From Actinomycetota bacterium (GTDB lineage: Bacteria > Actinomycetota > Thermoleophilia > Gaiellales > Gaiellaceae): a DNA stretch of 5,514 nucleotides. Position 1 is the stretch's first letter. Every line of letters starts with the position of its first letter. Positions 1 to 5,514 of the stretch are shown here, piece after piece. The notes under the pieces are model-generated. The model did not search any database. It saw only the letters and a program-made list of their open reading frames with translations, and had not been told where the DNA came from. The position numbers and the translations under genes are program-made. The DNA lies in the NCBI GenBank assembly GCA_013821525.1, contig JACDGR010000246.1, forward strand, positions 1 through 5,514. Reading direction: 5' to 3'.

Positions 1-1
1 C

Positions 2-394
2 CTGCCGTCGTTGCACGCGTGGCTCTGGCTGCCGCAGGTGCGCGGCGGGCGGGGCGGGGCGCGCGCAATCGTCTTCGTCGTGGGGCTCGCCGGACCCGCA
101 CTGCTCCTCAGCTCATTCGCACTGCGCTTCGGCCTCGGGCTCGACGCGCCCTGGTACCTCGCCGCGCTCGCTGCGGTCGGCTACGTCGGCGTCGTGCCCG
201 TGGTGATCTCCCTCGCGTTCGCCGCATGCGGAGCGCAACTCGTCACGGTCGCCTCGGGGCGCTACGCGCCGTATCCCGCGGCCGCCGATCGCTCCGCGCG
301 GGGGCCACTACGGGAGCTCGTCCGGGTGACCGTGCTGCGCACTCGTGCGCGTCGACGCGTAACCGAGGAACGCCGGCGAGCGTTCGGCGGATAG
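2..394 (+). CDS. C-terminal end of a multi-pass membrane protein (partial, 5' end outside window)
   Basis: The reading frame is open from the left edge, so this is the last 130 residues of a longer protein. A TTG at position 11 is probably an internal Leu rather than a start. Visible residues 1-11 (LPSLHAWLWLP) look like the end of one membrane helix. Two further hydrophobic segments follow at about residues 22-41 and 52-83, joined by a short loop. The last 40 or so residues are hydrophilic and very Arg-rich, so they probably face the cytoplasm. No catalytic motif is visible in this fragment. The LPxLHxWLW stretch reminds me of the C-terminal membrane domain seen after some actinobacterial M28-type peptidase domains, but that is a weak recollection and I do not assign a function. 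The stop codon directly abuts the ATG of the sortase, so the two are probably co-transcribed. Confidence 0.75.
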   Translation: MPSLHAWLWLPQVRGGRGGARAIVFVVGLAGPALLLSSFALRFGLGLDAPWYLAALAAVGYVGVVPVVISLAFAACGAQLVTVASGRYAPYPAAADRSARGPLRELVRVTVLRTRARRRVTEERRRAFGG

Positions 395-1108
395 ATGCGT
401 CGCTTCTCCCGGATCCTCGGCACGCTCCTGATCGCAGCAGGCGTCCTGACGCTCGCGTGGGTGATCGTCGTGTGGCGCTGGCAGGACCCGTTCACGGCGA
501 TCTACACGCACTTCGAGCAGTCGCGGCTCGCCCATGCCTACGAGCGGCGCGTCGCAACGTTCAAGCCGCGTGTCAAGGGAAGCAAGCTCACGACGGTCGC
601 GCGCGAGGTCGCGCAGGAGGCTCGCGCCTACCGCCTGAGCTTGCAGACCGGGTCGGCGGTCGGCCGGCTGAAGATCGGGCGGATCGGTCTCAACATGGTC
701 GTCGTTCAGGGCACGGATCACGACACTCTGAAGCGAGGGCCCGGGCACTACCTCCAAAGCGCGTTGCCGGGTGAAGGCCATCTGATCTACGTCGCGGGCC
801 ATCGCACCACGTACCTTGCGCCCTTCGCCTACATCAACAACATCCGGGTCGGGGACTTCATCACCTTCGAGCTCCCCTACGGCGTCTTCACCTACCGCGT
901 GGCCCGCCACTACATCGTCGCAGCCAACCGCATCGACGTTCTCCGCGACCACGGACAGGAGATCCTCCGCCTGCAAGCGTGTCACCCTCGGTTCTTCGCG
1001 ACCCACCGCTACCTCGTGGATGCGAAGCTCGTCTCCGTGAAGCCGCGCGGCGGCAGGAGCTATACGACGCGGAAGCTCGCGGCCGCGACTAAAGCTGCAG
1101 GTAGCTGA
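395..1108 (+). CDS. Membrane-anchored sortase, class E/D-like
   Basis: Sortases are cysteine transpeptidases on the outer face of the membrane. They cut a C-terminal sorting signal of a secreted protein and join it to an amine acceptor, usually the peptidoglycan cross-bridge. This 237-residue protein has one N-terminal transmembrane segment (about residues 7-27), a linker, and a sortase barrel from about residue 88. The catalytic triad is readable: His136 in AGHRTTY, Cys196 in LQACHPRF and Arg205 in ATHRY. The LxRGPGHY segment (112-119) and the following SALPGEG are typical of class D/E sortases. The residue before Cys is Ala, where TLxTC-type sortases have Thr. The ATG directly follows the upstream TAG with no gap, and GGCGGA at 386-391 may help initiation at short spacing. 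The 3' end overlaps moeA on the other strand by 20 bp. No sorting-signal substrate is visible in the window, so the target is unknown. Family call is firm, exact class less so. Confidence 0.92.
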   Translation: MRRFSRILGTLLIAAGVLTLAWVIVVWRWQDPFTAIYTHFEQSRLAHAYERRVATFKPRVKGSKLTTVAREVAQEARAYRLSLQTGSAVGRLKIGRIGLNMVVVQGTDHDTLKRGPGHYLQSALPGEGHLIYVAGHRTTYLAPFAYINNIRVGDFITFELPYGVFTYRVARHYIVAANRIDVLRDHGQEILRLQACHPRFFATHRYLVDAKLVSVKPRGGRSYTTRKLAAATKAAGS

Positions 1109-2285
1109 CGGGCGCCTCGCGCTCGACGACGCCGACACCGCGACGGACGAGCACGAGTGCATTCGCCACCGCGCTGCGCGCGATCATGTGCGACTCCTGA
1201 CCCGTCACCGGCGTCAGGAACACGGCGTCGTCCTCGACATCTGCTCGCGCCCGCAGCAACTCGTCCCGTCCTTCACCGCGCGTCACCGCGACCGCGAGCC
1301 GGCCGGGTAACCAGCGCGGGCCCGGCTCGGCCAGACCCTGCAGAGCTTCGATCGCCGGTCGCACGAAGAGCTCGAATGCGACGAGCGAGGAGACGGGGTT
1401 GCCCGGCAGGCCGAAGACGAGCGTCTCGGCGGCCACGGAGAACGCGACGGGCTTGCCGGGCTTGACCGCGACGCGCCAGAAGATCTCCTGCGCCCCGAGC
1501 TCCGCGAGCACCCCGCGTACGAGGTCGTGCGGCCCGACCGAGACGCCGCCGGACGTGATGAACAGGTCGAGCTCGAGCCCGCGCCCAATCGCAGCGCGCG
1601 TGGCCGCCCGGTCGTCTGCAACCGAGGAGAACACCTCGACGAGCGCACCTGCCGACGCCGCCTGGGCGGCCAGCGCCAGGCTGTTCGACTCGTAGATCTC
1701 ACCGGGGCCGAGCGCGGAGCCGGGCGTGCGGAGCTCACTCCCGGTCGCGAGGATGCCGAGCCGCGGGCGGCGACCGCAGAGAACCGTCGCGACTCCGGCG
1801 GCTGCAAGCGCACCGACCTGAGAGGCGCCGAGCGCGATCCCCGCCGGCGCGACCTCGGCACCTGCGTGCACGTCGCCGGCGCGTGGGCGTACATGAGCGC
1901 CCGCGTCGACCGCTTCGACGCGCACCCCGTCGCCGTCACGCTCGATTCGTTCGACGGGAACCACCGCGTCGGCCCCGGTAGGCACGACGGCGCCGGTCGA
2001 GATCAGCACTGCCTCACCCGGCCCGGTCTCTCCGCCGTAGGGACGGCCGGCGGCGGACTGGCCGACCACTCGCAGTCGCCCCGGCGTATCCGCGGCGCGG
2101 ACTGCATACCCGTCCATCGCTGAGCTTGCAAACGGCGGCAGATCGACGGCCGCGGTCGGTGCGGCCGCGAGGATGCGGCCGGCAGCCTGCGTGATCTCGA
2201 CCGTTTCCGGCCCGAGCGGATGCGTCCGTGCGAGCACGAGCTCACGTGCTCTGTCGATGCTCGGCAGGTCGCGCACGGGGATCAC
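1089..2285 (-). CDS. moeA: Molybdopterin molybdenumtransferase MoeA
   Basis: MoeA inserts molybdate into adenylylated molybdopterin, the last common step of molybdenum cofactor synthesis in the cytoplasm. The 398-residue length is normal for the family. Motifs appear in the expected order: PPFASSAMDGYA (50-61, with the conserved Asp58), STGAVVPTGADAVVPVE (96-112), RPRAGD ending at Asp138, and the MoCF-fold domain with GILATGSEL (177-185). These are followed by DD at 224-225, TSGGVSVGPHD (244-254), KPGKPVAF (275-282) and FGLPGNPVSS (291-300). A C-terminal domain IV follows from about residue 325. The acidic residues known to matter in E. coli MoeA have counterparts here, so the enzyme should be active. 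The start is GTG at 2285-2283, preceded on this strand by GGGATTATC, a modest ribosome-binding match. A GTG at codon 4 is a possible alternative. No other moa, mog or molybdate transport gene is in the window. It is divergent from the kinase across 14 bp and convergent with the sortase. Confidence 0.97.
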   Translation of the reverse strand: MIPVRDLPSIDRARELVLARTHPLGPETVEITQAAGRILAAAPTAAVDLPPFASSAMDGYAVRAADTPGRLRVVGQSAAGRPYGGETGPGEAVLISTGAVVPTGADAVVPVERIERDGDGVRVEAVDAGAHVRPRAGDVHAGAEVAPAGIALGASQVGALAAAGVATVLCGRRPRLGILATGSELRTPGSALGPGEIYESNSLALAAQAASAGALVEVFSSVADDRAATRAAIGRGLELDLFITSGGVSVGPHDLVRGVLAELGAQEIFWRVAVKPGKPVAFSVAAETLVFGLPGNPVSSLVAFELFVRPAIEALQGLAEPGPRWLPGRLAVAVTRGEGRDELLRARADVEDDAVFLTPVTGQESHMIARSAVANALVLVRRGVGVVEREAPVSYLQL

Positions 2286-2300
2286 GATAATCCCGCGACA
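2277..2300. promoter_or_regulatory. Putative divergent start/promoter region of moeA and the kinase, with short palindrome
   Basis: The two start codons (GTG on minus at 2285-2283, ATG on plus at 2300-2302) are separated by only 14 bp. This gap holds an AT-rich patch in otherwise GC-rich DNA. GATAAT at 2286-2291 matches five of six bases of a -10 box. If used, transcription would begin about 7 nt downstream, essentially at the kinase ATG, giving a leaderless mRNA. TCGGCA at 2261-2266 matches four of six bases of a -35 box but at a long 19-bp spacing. An inverted repeat GGGAT (2278-2282) / ATCCC (2290-2294) with a 7-nt centre spans the site. Its right arm also supplies a GGGAT just upstream of the moeA start. 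Reading these as promoter or operator is inference. Confidence 0.35.
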
Positions 2301-3628
2301 TGCCCGACACGGTGATTGCCGGGCGCTACCGGCTGCTGGAGAAGCTCGGACGCGGCGCTATGAGCTCGGTCTGGCTCGCCGACGACGAGGAGCTCGGCCG
2401 CAAGGTAGCCGTGAAAACGCTGATCCCGAGCGCCGATCCTGCGCGCTTCGAGCGCGAGGCGCGAGCTGCGGCCGCGCTCTCCCATCCGAACATCTGCGGC
2501 CTGTACGACTACGGCGCCGTCGATGGCAAGCCGTTCATGGTGCTCGAGTACCTGCCGAACGGGTCGCTCGAGGAGCGGCTGAGCGACCGAACGGCGCTTG
2601 CCGAGGACGAGACACTGCGCATCGCGACGGAGATCGCCGCGGGCCTTGCTCATGCACATGGCCGCGATCTGATTCACCGCGACCTGAAGCCTGCAAACGT
2701 CCTCTTCGACACGGAGGGCCGCGCCAAGATCGCCGACTTCGGAATCGCGCGCATGGGCAGCCAGGGAACGCTGACCGAGGCGGGAACGGTGCTCGGAACC
2801 GCGTCGTACATCTCGCCCGAGCAGGCGGCGGGCCGGCCCGCGAGGCCGGCGAGCGACGTCTACTCCTTCGGCGTCATCCTCTTTCGCATGCTCACGGGGC
2901 GGCTGCCGTTCGTCTCGACGAACGCGATGGAGCTCGTGCGCATGCACCGCGACGATCCACCGCCCACGGTCTCGGACTTCCGCACGGACGCGCCGCCCCG
3001 GCTCGCGGCGCTCGCAGACGCGGCCCTCGCGAAGGACCCTGCAGACCGCCCGGCCGACGGTGCAGCGCTCTTCCACGCGCTGCGCACCTCGGACGAGGGC
3101 GCCGCGACGATCGTCTCGGCCGCTGCGCCCGTCGCCGCGGGCGACCCGGCCGGCGCAACGCAGGTGATCCGCGCTCGGCGGAGGGGACGAAGCGGCGACG
3201 GGCGAGGACGCAACCGGCTGCCGCTCGCCGCACTCGTCCTGCTGCTCCTCGGCGGCGGCGGCGCCCTCGCCCTCATCACAAATCGCGGCGGCGGCGCCCG
3301 AGCGCCCGTCCGGACGACGGTGCCCGGCCTGAGCCTGCCGACGGTCGGAACTGTCGGGTCGACCTCGGGCACGTCACCGACAACGACCGCGCCTACGGCG
3401 AGCGCGCACCCGACAACGACCGCGCCTACGACGACACGCGCCACGCCGATGACGACCACGGCTCCGACAACGACTCCGGCCACAACCGCTCCCACAACAA
3501 CGGCAGTGCCGGTCACGACCGTCGTCCCGTCGACGACGGTCTCCATGCCGTCGACGACGACCGCTGCTACGACAACGACAACCGCGACGACCACCGACAC
3601 CACGCCGACAACGACAACCGCTCCGTGA
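2300..3628 (+). CDS. Transmembrane Ser/Thr protein kinase (PknB-like, no PASTA domains)
   Basis: This is an eukaryotic-like (Hanks-type) kinase of 442 residues. The cytoplasmic catalytic domain spans about residues 8-262. Visible elements are the glycine loop LGRGAMSSV (16-24), Lys39 in VAVK, the helix-C Glu53, HRDLKPANV (126-134, catalytic Asp128), DFG (146-148), SPE (172-174) and SDVYSFG (185-191). Arg127 makes it an RD kinase, so activation-loop phosphorylation is likely; Thr157, 159, 163 and 167 are candidates. A basic juxtamembrane stretch (291-306) precedes one transmembrane helix (about 307-327), which puts the C-terminus outside the cell. The outer part has no PASTA repeats. Instead, residues 354-442 are low complexity, with 45 of 89 residues Thr and the rest mostly Pro, Ala, Val and Ser. 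No strong Shine-Dalgarno is seen before the ATG, consistent with a leaderless transcript. The stop overlaps the glycosyltransferase GTG by 4 bp. Substrates and signal are unknown. Confidence 0.95.
   Translation: MPDTVIAGRYRLLEKLGRGAMSSVWLADDEELGRKVAVKTLIPSADPARFEREARAAAALSHPNICGLYDYGAVDGKPFMVLEYLPNGSLEERLSDRTALAEDETLRIATEIAAGLAHAHGRDLIHRDLKPANVLFDTEGRAKIADFGIARMGSQGTLTEAGTVLGTASYISPEQAAGRPARPASDVYSFGVILFRMLTGRLPFVSTNAMELVRMHRDDPPPTVSDFRTDAPPRLAALADAALAKDPADRPADGAALFHALRTSDEGAATIVSAAAPVAAGDPAGATQVIRARRRGRSGDGRGRNRLPLAALVLLLLGGGGALALITNRGGGARAPVRTTVPGLSLPTVGTVGSTSGTSPTTTAPTASAHPTTTAPTTTRATPMTTTAPTTTPATTAPTTTAVPVTTVVPSTTVSMPSTTTAATTTTTATTTDTTPTTTTAP
3377..3615 (+). repeat. Degenerate short direct repeats in the Thr-rich kinase tail
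   Basis: An exact 21-bp direct repeat occurs at 3377-3397 and 3410-3430, offset by 33 bp (11 codons). Its 11-bp core CCGACAACGAC recurs at 3464-3474 and 3605-3615, and near copies rich in ACGAC lie between. The offsets of all four core copies are multiples of three, so each encodes Pro-Thr-Thr-Thr. The repeats coincide with the extracellular low-complexity tail. They look like products of in-frame duplication and slippage, not a separate DNA element. Confidence 0.8.
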
Positions 3629-4596
3629 GAGCGCTCTACTTCGGCACGTACGACCGCGATCATCCGCGCAACGTGCAAGCGATCGCGGCGCTACGGCACG
3701 CCGGCGTCGAGGTTGTCGAGCGTCGGGCGCCAGTGCGGGGAACCGGTCTGCTTGGAGCACTCAGCGTCTTCGCGGCTGAGACGCGCCTCCTGATCCCTCG
3801 ACGGCGCGCCTTCGATGTCGTGATCGTGGGGTACCCGGGACATTTCGACGTCCCGAGGGCGAGACGCGTCGCCGGCAAGCTGCCGCTCGTCTTCGACGCG
3901 GTGCTCTCTCTCGAAGACGAGCTGATCAGTGTGCGCCGACGGTTTCGCGCCCGGTCGGCAGCGGCGACCGTCCTGCGCGCCGTCGACCTGCGCGCCCTGA
4001 AGCTGCCGAACCTGGTCGTCTGCGGCACCGACACCGAGGCTCGGTACCTGCAGTCGCTCGGGGCACGCCGGGCCGAATCCGTCTTCCTTGGCGCCGACGA
4101 GGAGCTCTTCTGCGAGACGTGGTCCCCGGTCTACCCGTTCGGCGCGCTCCACCTCGGAGACGCCTCGACCGACGTCGTGCGAGCGGCGGCCGAGCTCGTC
4201 GAGGTTCCCGTGCGCATCGCCGTCCGTGACGAGGTCGCCCGTGCTGACCTCGGGCTCGCGCTCGGACACGCAGGCATGGTGCTCGGAAGCTTCCGGGACT
4301 CGCGCGCAATCCCCGCAGTCGTGTTCGACGCGCTCGCGACGGGCACACCCGTTGTCACTGCGAACACCGCAGCGGTACGCGAGCTCCTGACCGACGGAGA
4401 ATCGGCGCTGCTCGTTCCACCGAACGACCCGCCGGCGCTCGCGGCCGCGATCGAGCGGCTCGCGGGAGACGACTCGCTCCGCGCGCGCGTTGCAGCGGAA
4501 GGCAAGCGGATCTTCGAAACGCGGGCGAGTCGTGCAGTGCTCGGAGCGCGTTGGGTTGCGCTCCTGTCCGCTCTCACGGAGCCGCCTACTGCGTAG
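3625..4596 (+). CDS. Glycosyltransferase, GT-B fold, GT4/group 1-like, shortened
   Basis: The product (323 residues) probably transfers a sugar from a nucleotide donor to a cell-envelope or other glycan acceptor at the cytoplasmic side. It has no membrane segment or signal peptide. The start MRALYFGTYDRDHPRN (GTG codon 3625-3627) is a typical first strand and loop of group 1 enzymes. An acceptor-side domain runs to about residue 150, including ALKLPNLVVCGTDTEARYL and FLGADEELF (154-162). The C-terminal part carries the signature FDALATGTPVVTA (234-246), then VRELLTDGESALLVPPNDP (251-269) and a final helix. At the two positions of the usual E-x7-E motif there are Arg227 and Asp235. The segment 173-222 between the domains is short for the family. 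The frame is open far upstream inside the kinase, but homology-like sequence begins only at the GTG, which overlaps the kinase TGA by 4 bp. Translation is therefore probably coupled. Substrate unknown. Confidence 0.85.
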   Translation: MRALYFGTYDRDHPRNVQAIAALRHAGVEVVERRAPVRGTGLLGALSVFAAETRLLIPRRRAFDVVIVGYPGHFDVPRARRVAGKLPLVFDAVLSLEDELISVRRRFRARSAAATVLRAVDLRALKLPNLVVCGTDTEARYLQSLGARRAESVFLGADEELFCETWSPVYPFGALHLGDASTDVVRAAAELVEVPVRIAVRDEVARADLGLALGHAGMVLGSFRDSRAIPAVVFDALATGTPVVTANTAAVRELLTDGESALLVPPNDPPALAAAIERLAGDDSLRARVAAEGKRIFETRASRAVLGARWVALLSALTEPPTA

Positions 4597-5514
4597 CGGG
4601 ATCCGTCGTCGTTGTCGGCGGCGCGACCGTCGTCGTGTCGGGCGGGGGCGGAGGTGGGGCGGAGGCGGTGGTCTTCGGCGCAGGTGGCGTTGCACGCGTG
4701 GTCGTCTGTCGGGACGGCGTGGTCGTCTGAGTGCGAAGTTTGCTGGGCGTGCTCGACGTGGCGGTGGTCGTCGTTGGAGCCGTGTAGGTCGGTGCCGTGT
4801 AGACGTACCCGAGGCTCCCGTAGTTGCCTCGGGTGATCGAGTGGTAGCTCGGGTAGGCCTTCGGCAGCTCGAAGCCGAGAACCTTGTTGTGGTAGAGCGC
4901 GGCGGCCATGTACTCGTGCCAGATCGGCACGGGGAAGGTCGCACCCGCCACCTCCTGGCCGTGCACGTTCAGCATCGGGATCTCGCCCTTCGGGTAGCCC
5001 ATCCAGACGCCGGTCGAGAGCTGACGCGTGTATCCGTCGAACCACGCGTCGGCGTGATTCTCCGTCGTGCCGGTCTTGCCTGCGTTCGGATGCAGGCCAT
5101 CGCCTGACCCGGCGCCGGTGCCGTAGAGCGCGTTCTGCCGCAACACGTCGGTCACCTTCCAGGCGACCGCCTCGGACAGGGCACGCTTGGTCTGTGACTT
5201 GCCCCAGCCGCTGTCCTTGTCGACCTTGTTCCCGGGCAAGATCACCTTCGTGATCGCCATCGGCTTGGCGTAGACACCCATCGCGGCGAAGGTCGCATAC
5301 GCCGCTGCCATGTCGAGCGGCGAGACGGCGAGTGAACCAAGCCCGATCGACGCCACCGGGATGTCCGGCGACATGTGCACACCGAGCCGGTGCGCCATCT
5401 GCCACACGTAGCGCGGCCCAACGTCGAGCGTCAACTGGGCGTAGACCGTGTTGTCGGACGAGAGAGTCGCACGCGTCAGCGAGATGGATCCCTGGTAGTC
5501 GTTGCCGTAGGTGT
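4586..5514 (-). CDS. Class A penicillin-binding protein, C-terminal transpeptidase part (partial, 5' end outside window)
   Basis: Bifunctional class A PBPs polymerise and cross-link peptidoglycan outside the membrane. The visible 308 residues cover the second half of the transpeptidase domain. Two of the three active-site motifs are readable: SDN (SxN) at 5458-5450 and KTG at 5077-5069, in GKTGTTENHADAWFDGYT. The SxxK serine and the glycosyltransferase domain would lie beyond the right edge. Between the motifs is the class A hallmark GLGSLAVSPLDMAAAYATFA (5334-5275). After KTG come VWMGYPKGEIPML and GQEVAGATFPVPIW, also typical. The last 70 or so residues (about 4800-4589) are a Thr/Pro-rich low-complexity tail with a run of six prolines. 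A TTG at 5434-5432 is an internal Leu of NTVYAQLTLDVG, not a start. The 3' end overlaps the convergent glycosyltransferase by 11 bp. Confidence 0.95.
   Translation of the reverse strand, partial: TYGNDYQGSISLTRATLSSDNTVYAQLTLDVGPRYVWQMAHRLGVHMSPDIPVASIGLGSLAVSPLDMAAAYATFAAMGVYAKPMAITKVILPGNKVDKDSGWGKSQTKRALSEAVAWKVTDVLRQNALYGTGAGSGDGLHPNAGKTGTTENHADAWFDGYTRQLSTGVWMGYPKGEIPMLNVHGQEVAGATFPVPIWHEYMAAALYHNKVLGFELPKAYPSYHSITRGNYGSLGYVYTAPTYTAPTTTTATSSTPSKLRTQTTTPSRQTTTRATPPAPKTTASAPPPPPPDTTTVAPPTTTTDPATQ
4589..4800 (-). other. Thr/Pro-rich low-complexity C-terminal tail of the PBP
   Basis: About 70 residues beginning near VYTAPTYTAP and ending DPATQ consist mainly of Thr, Pro, Ala and Ser, with a Pro6 run and scattered Lys/Arg. 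No folded domain is evident. Such tails on class A PBPs are usually extended, disordered segments in the cell wall. Composition resembles the kinase tail, but this one has more Pro and some basic residues, and the DNA is not an evident copy of the kinase tail. Confidence 0.7.

Noticed and set aside
1085..1110. Possible terminator hairpin at the sortase/moeA convergence (AGCT repeats)
   Set aside because: The arms are only 4 bp and self-palindromic, with no T-run. Not enough for a terminator call.
308..1162. Minus-strand open frame of 284 codons opposite the sortase
   Set aside because: It is antisense to a clear sortase with an intact catalytic triad, and its own translation has no recognisable motif.
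3377..3615. Possible CRISPR or DNA-level repeat array
   Set aside because: Repeats are short, irregularly spaced, keep the reading frame and encode Pro-Thr-Thr-Thr in a protein tail. No uniform spacers.
2173..3624. Long open frame on plus strand, continuous with the glycosyltransferase, running through the kinase in another frame
   Set aside because: Its translation is Arg/Asp/His-rich without domain-like sequence, while the kinase frame shows every expected motif. Openness is due to high GC. Only the part from the GTG at 3625 looks like a protein family.
4586..4600. Terminator between glycosyltransferase and PBP
   Set aside because: The genes overlap by 11 bp and no stable hairpin with a T-tract is visible there.
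3691..5405. Two long minus-strand open frames (about 420 codons each) across the glycosyltransferase and PBP region
   Set aside because: Compositionally biased shadows in GC-rich DNA. The PBP frame and the plus-strand transferase frame carry the family motifs.
1..5514. RNA genes, insertion sequences, attachment sites or defence systems
   Set aside because: Nearly all sequence is accounted for by envelope and cofactor genes, and I saw no tRNA-like, transposase-like or terminal inverted repeat structure.

Overview
The window is a GC-rich, almost fully coding bacterial segment. The product types are a membrane protein end, a single-pass sortase, MoeA, an eukaryotic-like Ser/Thr kinase, a compact glycosyltransferase and a class A penicillin-binding protein. 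Together with strong GC bias at third codon positions and GTG starts, they suggest a Gram-positive actinobacterial genome. The sortase and glycosyltransferase resemble what I recall from deep-branching lineages such as Thermoleophilia (Gaiellales/Solirubrobacterales). That placement is an inference from sequence style, not a demonstrated assignment.

Layout from left to right: (1) 2-394 (+), the C-terminal end of a multi-pass membrane protein that begins outside the window; (2) 395-1108 (+), a class E/D-like sortase whose ATG directly follows the previous stop; (3) 1089-2285 (-), MoeA of molybdenum cofactor synthesis, overlapping the sortase tail to tail by 20 bp; (4) a 14-bp gap, 2286-2299, between divergent start codons, which contains an AT-rich box and part of a small palindrome; (5) 2300-3628 (+), a transmembrane Ser/Thr protein kinase with a Thr-rich extracellular tail instead of PASTA domains; (6) 3625-4596 (+), a glycosyltransferase whose GTG start overlaps the kinase stop by 4 bp; (7) 4586-5514 (-), the C-terminal part of a class A PBP transpeptidase, which overlaps the glycosyltransferase end by 11 bp and runs off the right edge.

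Apart from the 14-bp divergent gap and the first base of the window, every base lies in a coding region. Regulatory signals and terminators must therefore be inside genes. Four of the six genes (sortase, kinase, glycosyltransferase, PBP) fit a cell-envelope theme: surface protein attachment, envelope sensing, glycan synthesis and peptidoglycan cross-linking. MoeA is the metabolic exception. I did not find a clearly new multi-gene system. The points most worth a second look are the kinase with a non-PASTA Thr-rich tail coupled to a shortened glycosyltransferase lacking the usual Glu pair, the similar Thr/Pro-rich tail on the neighbouring PBP, and the possibly leaderless divergent start region.
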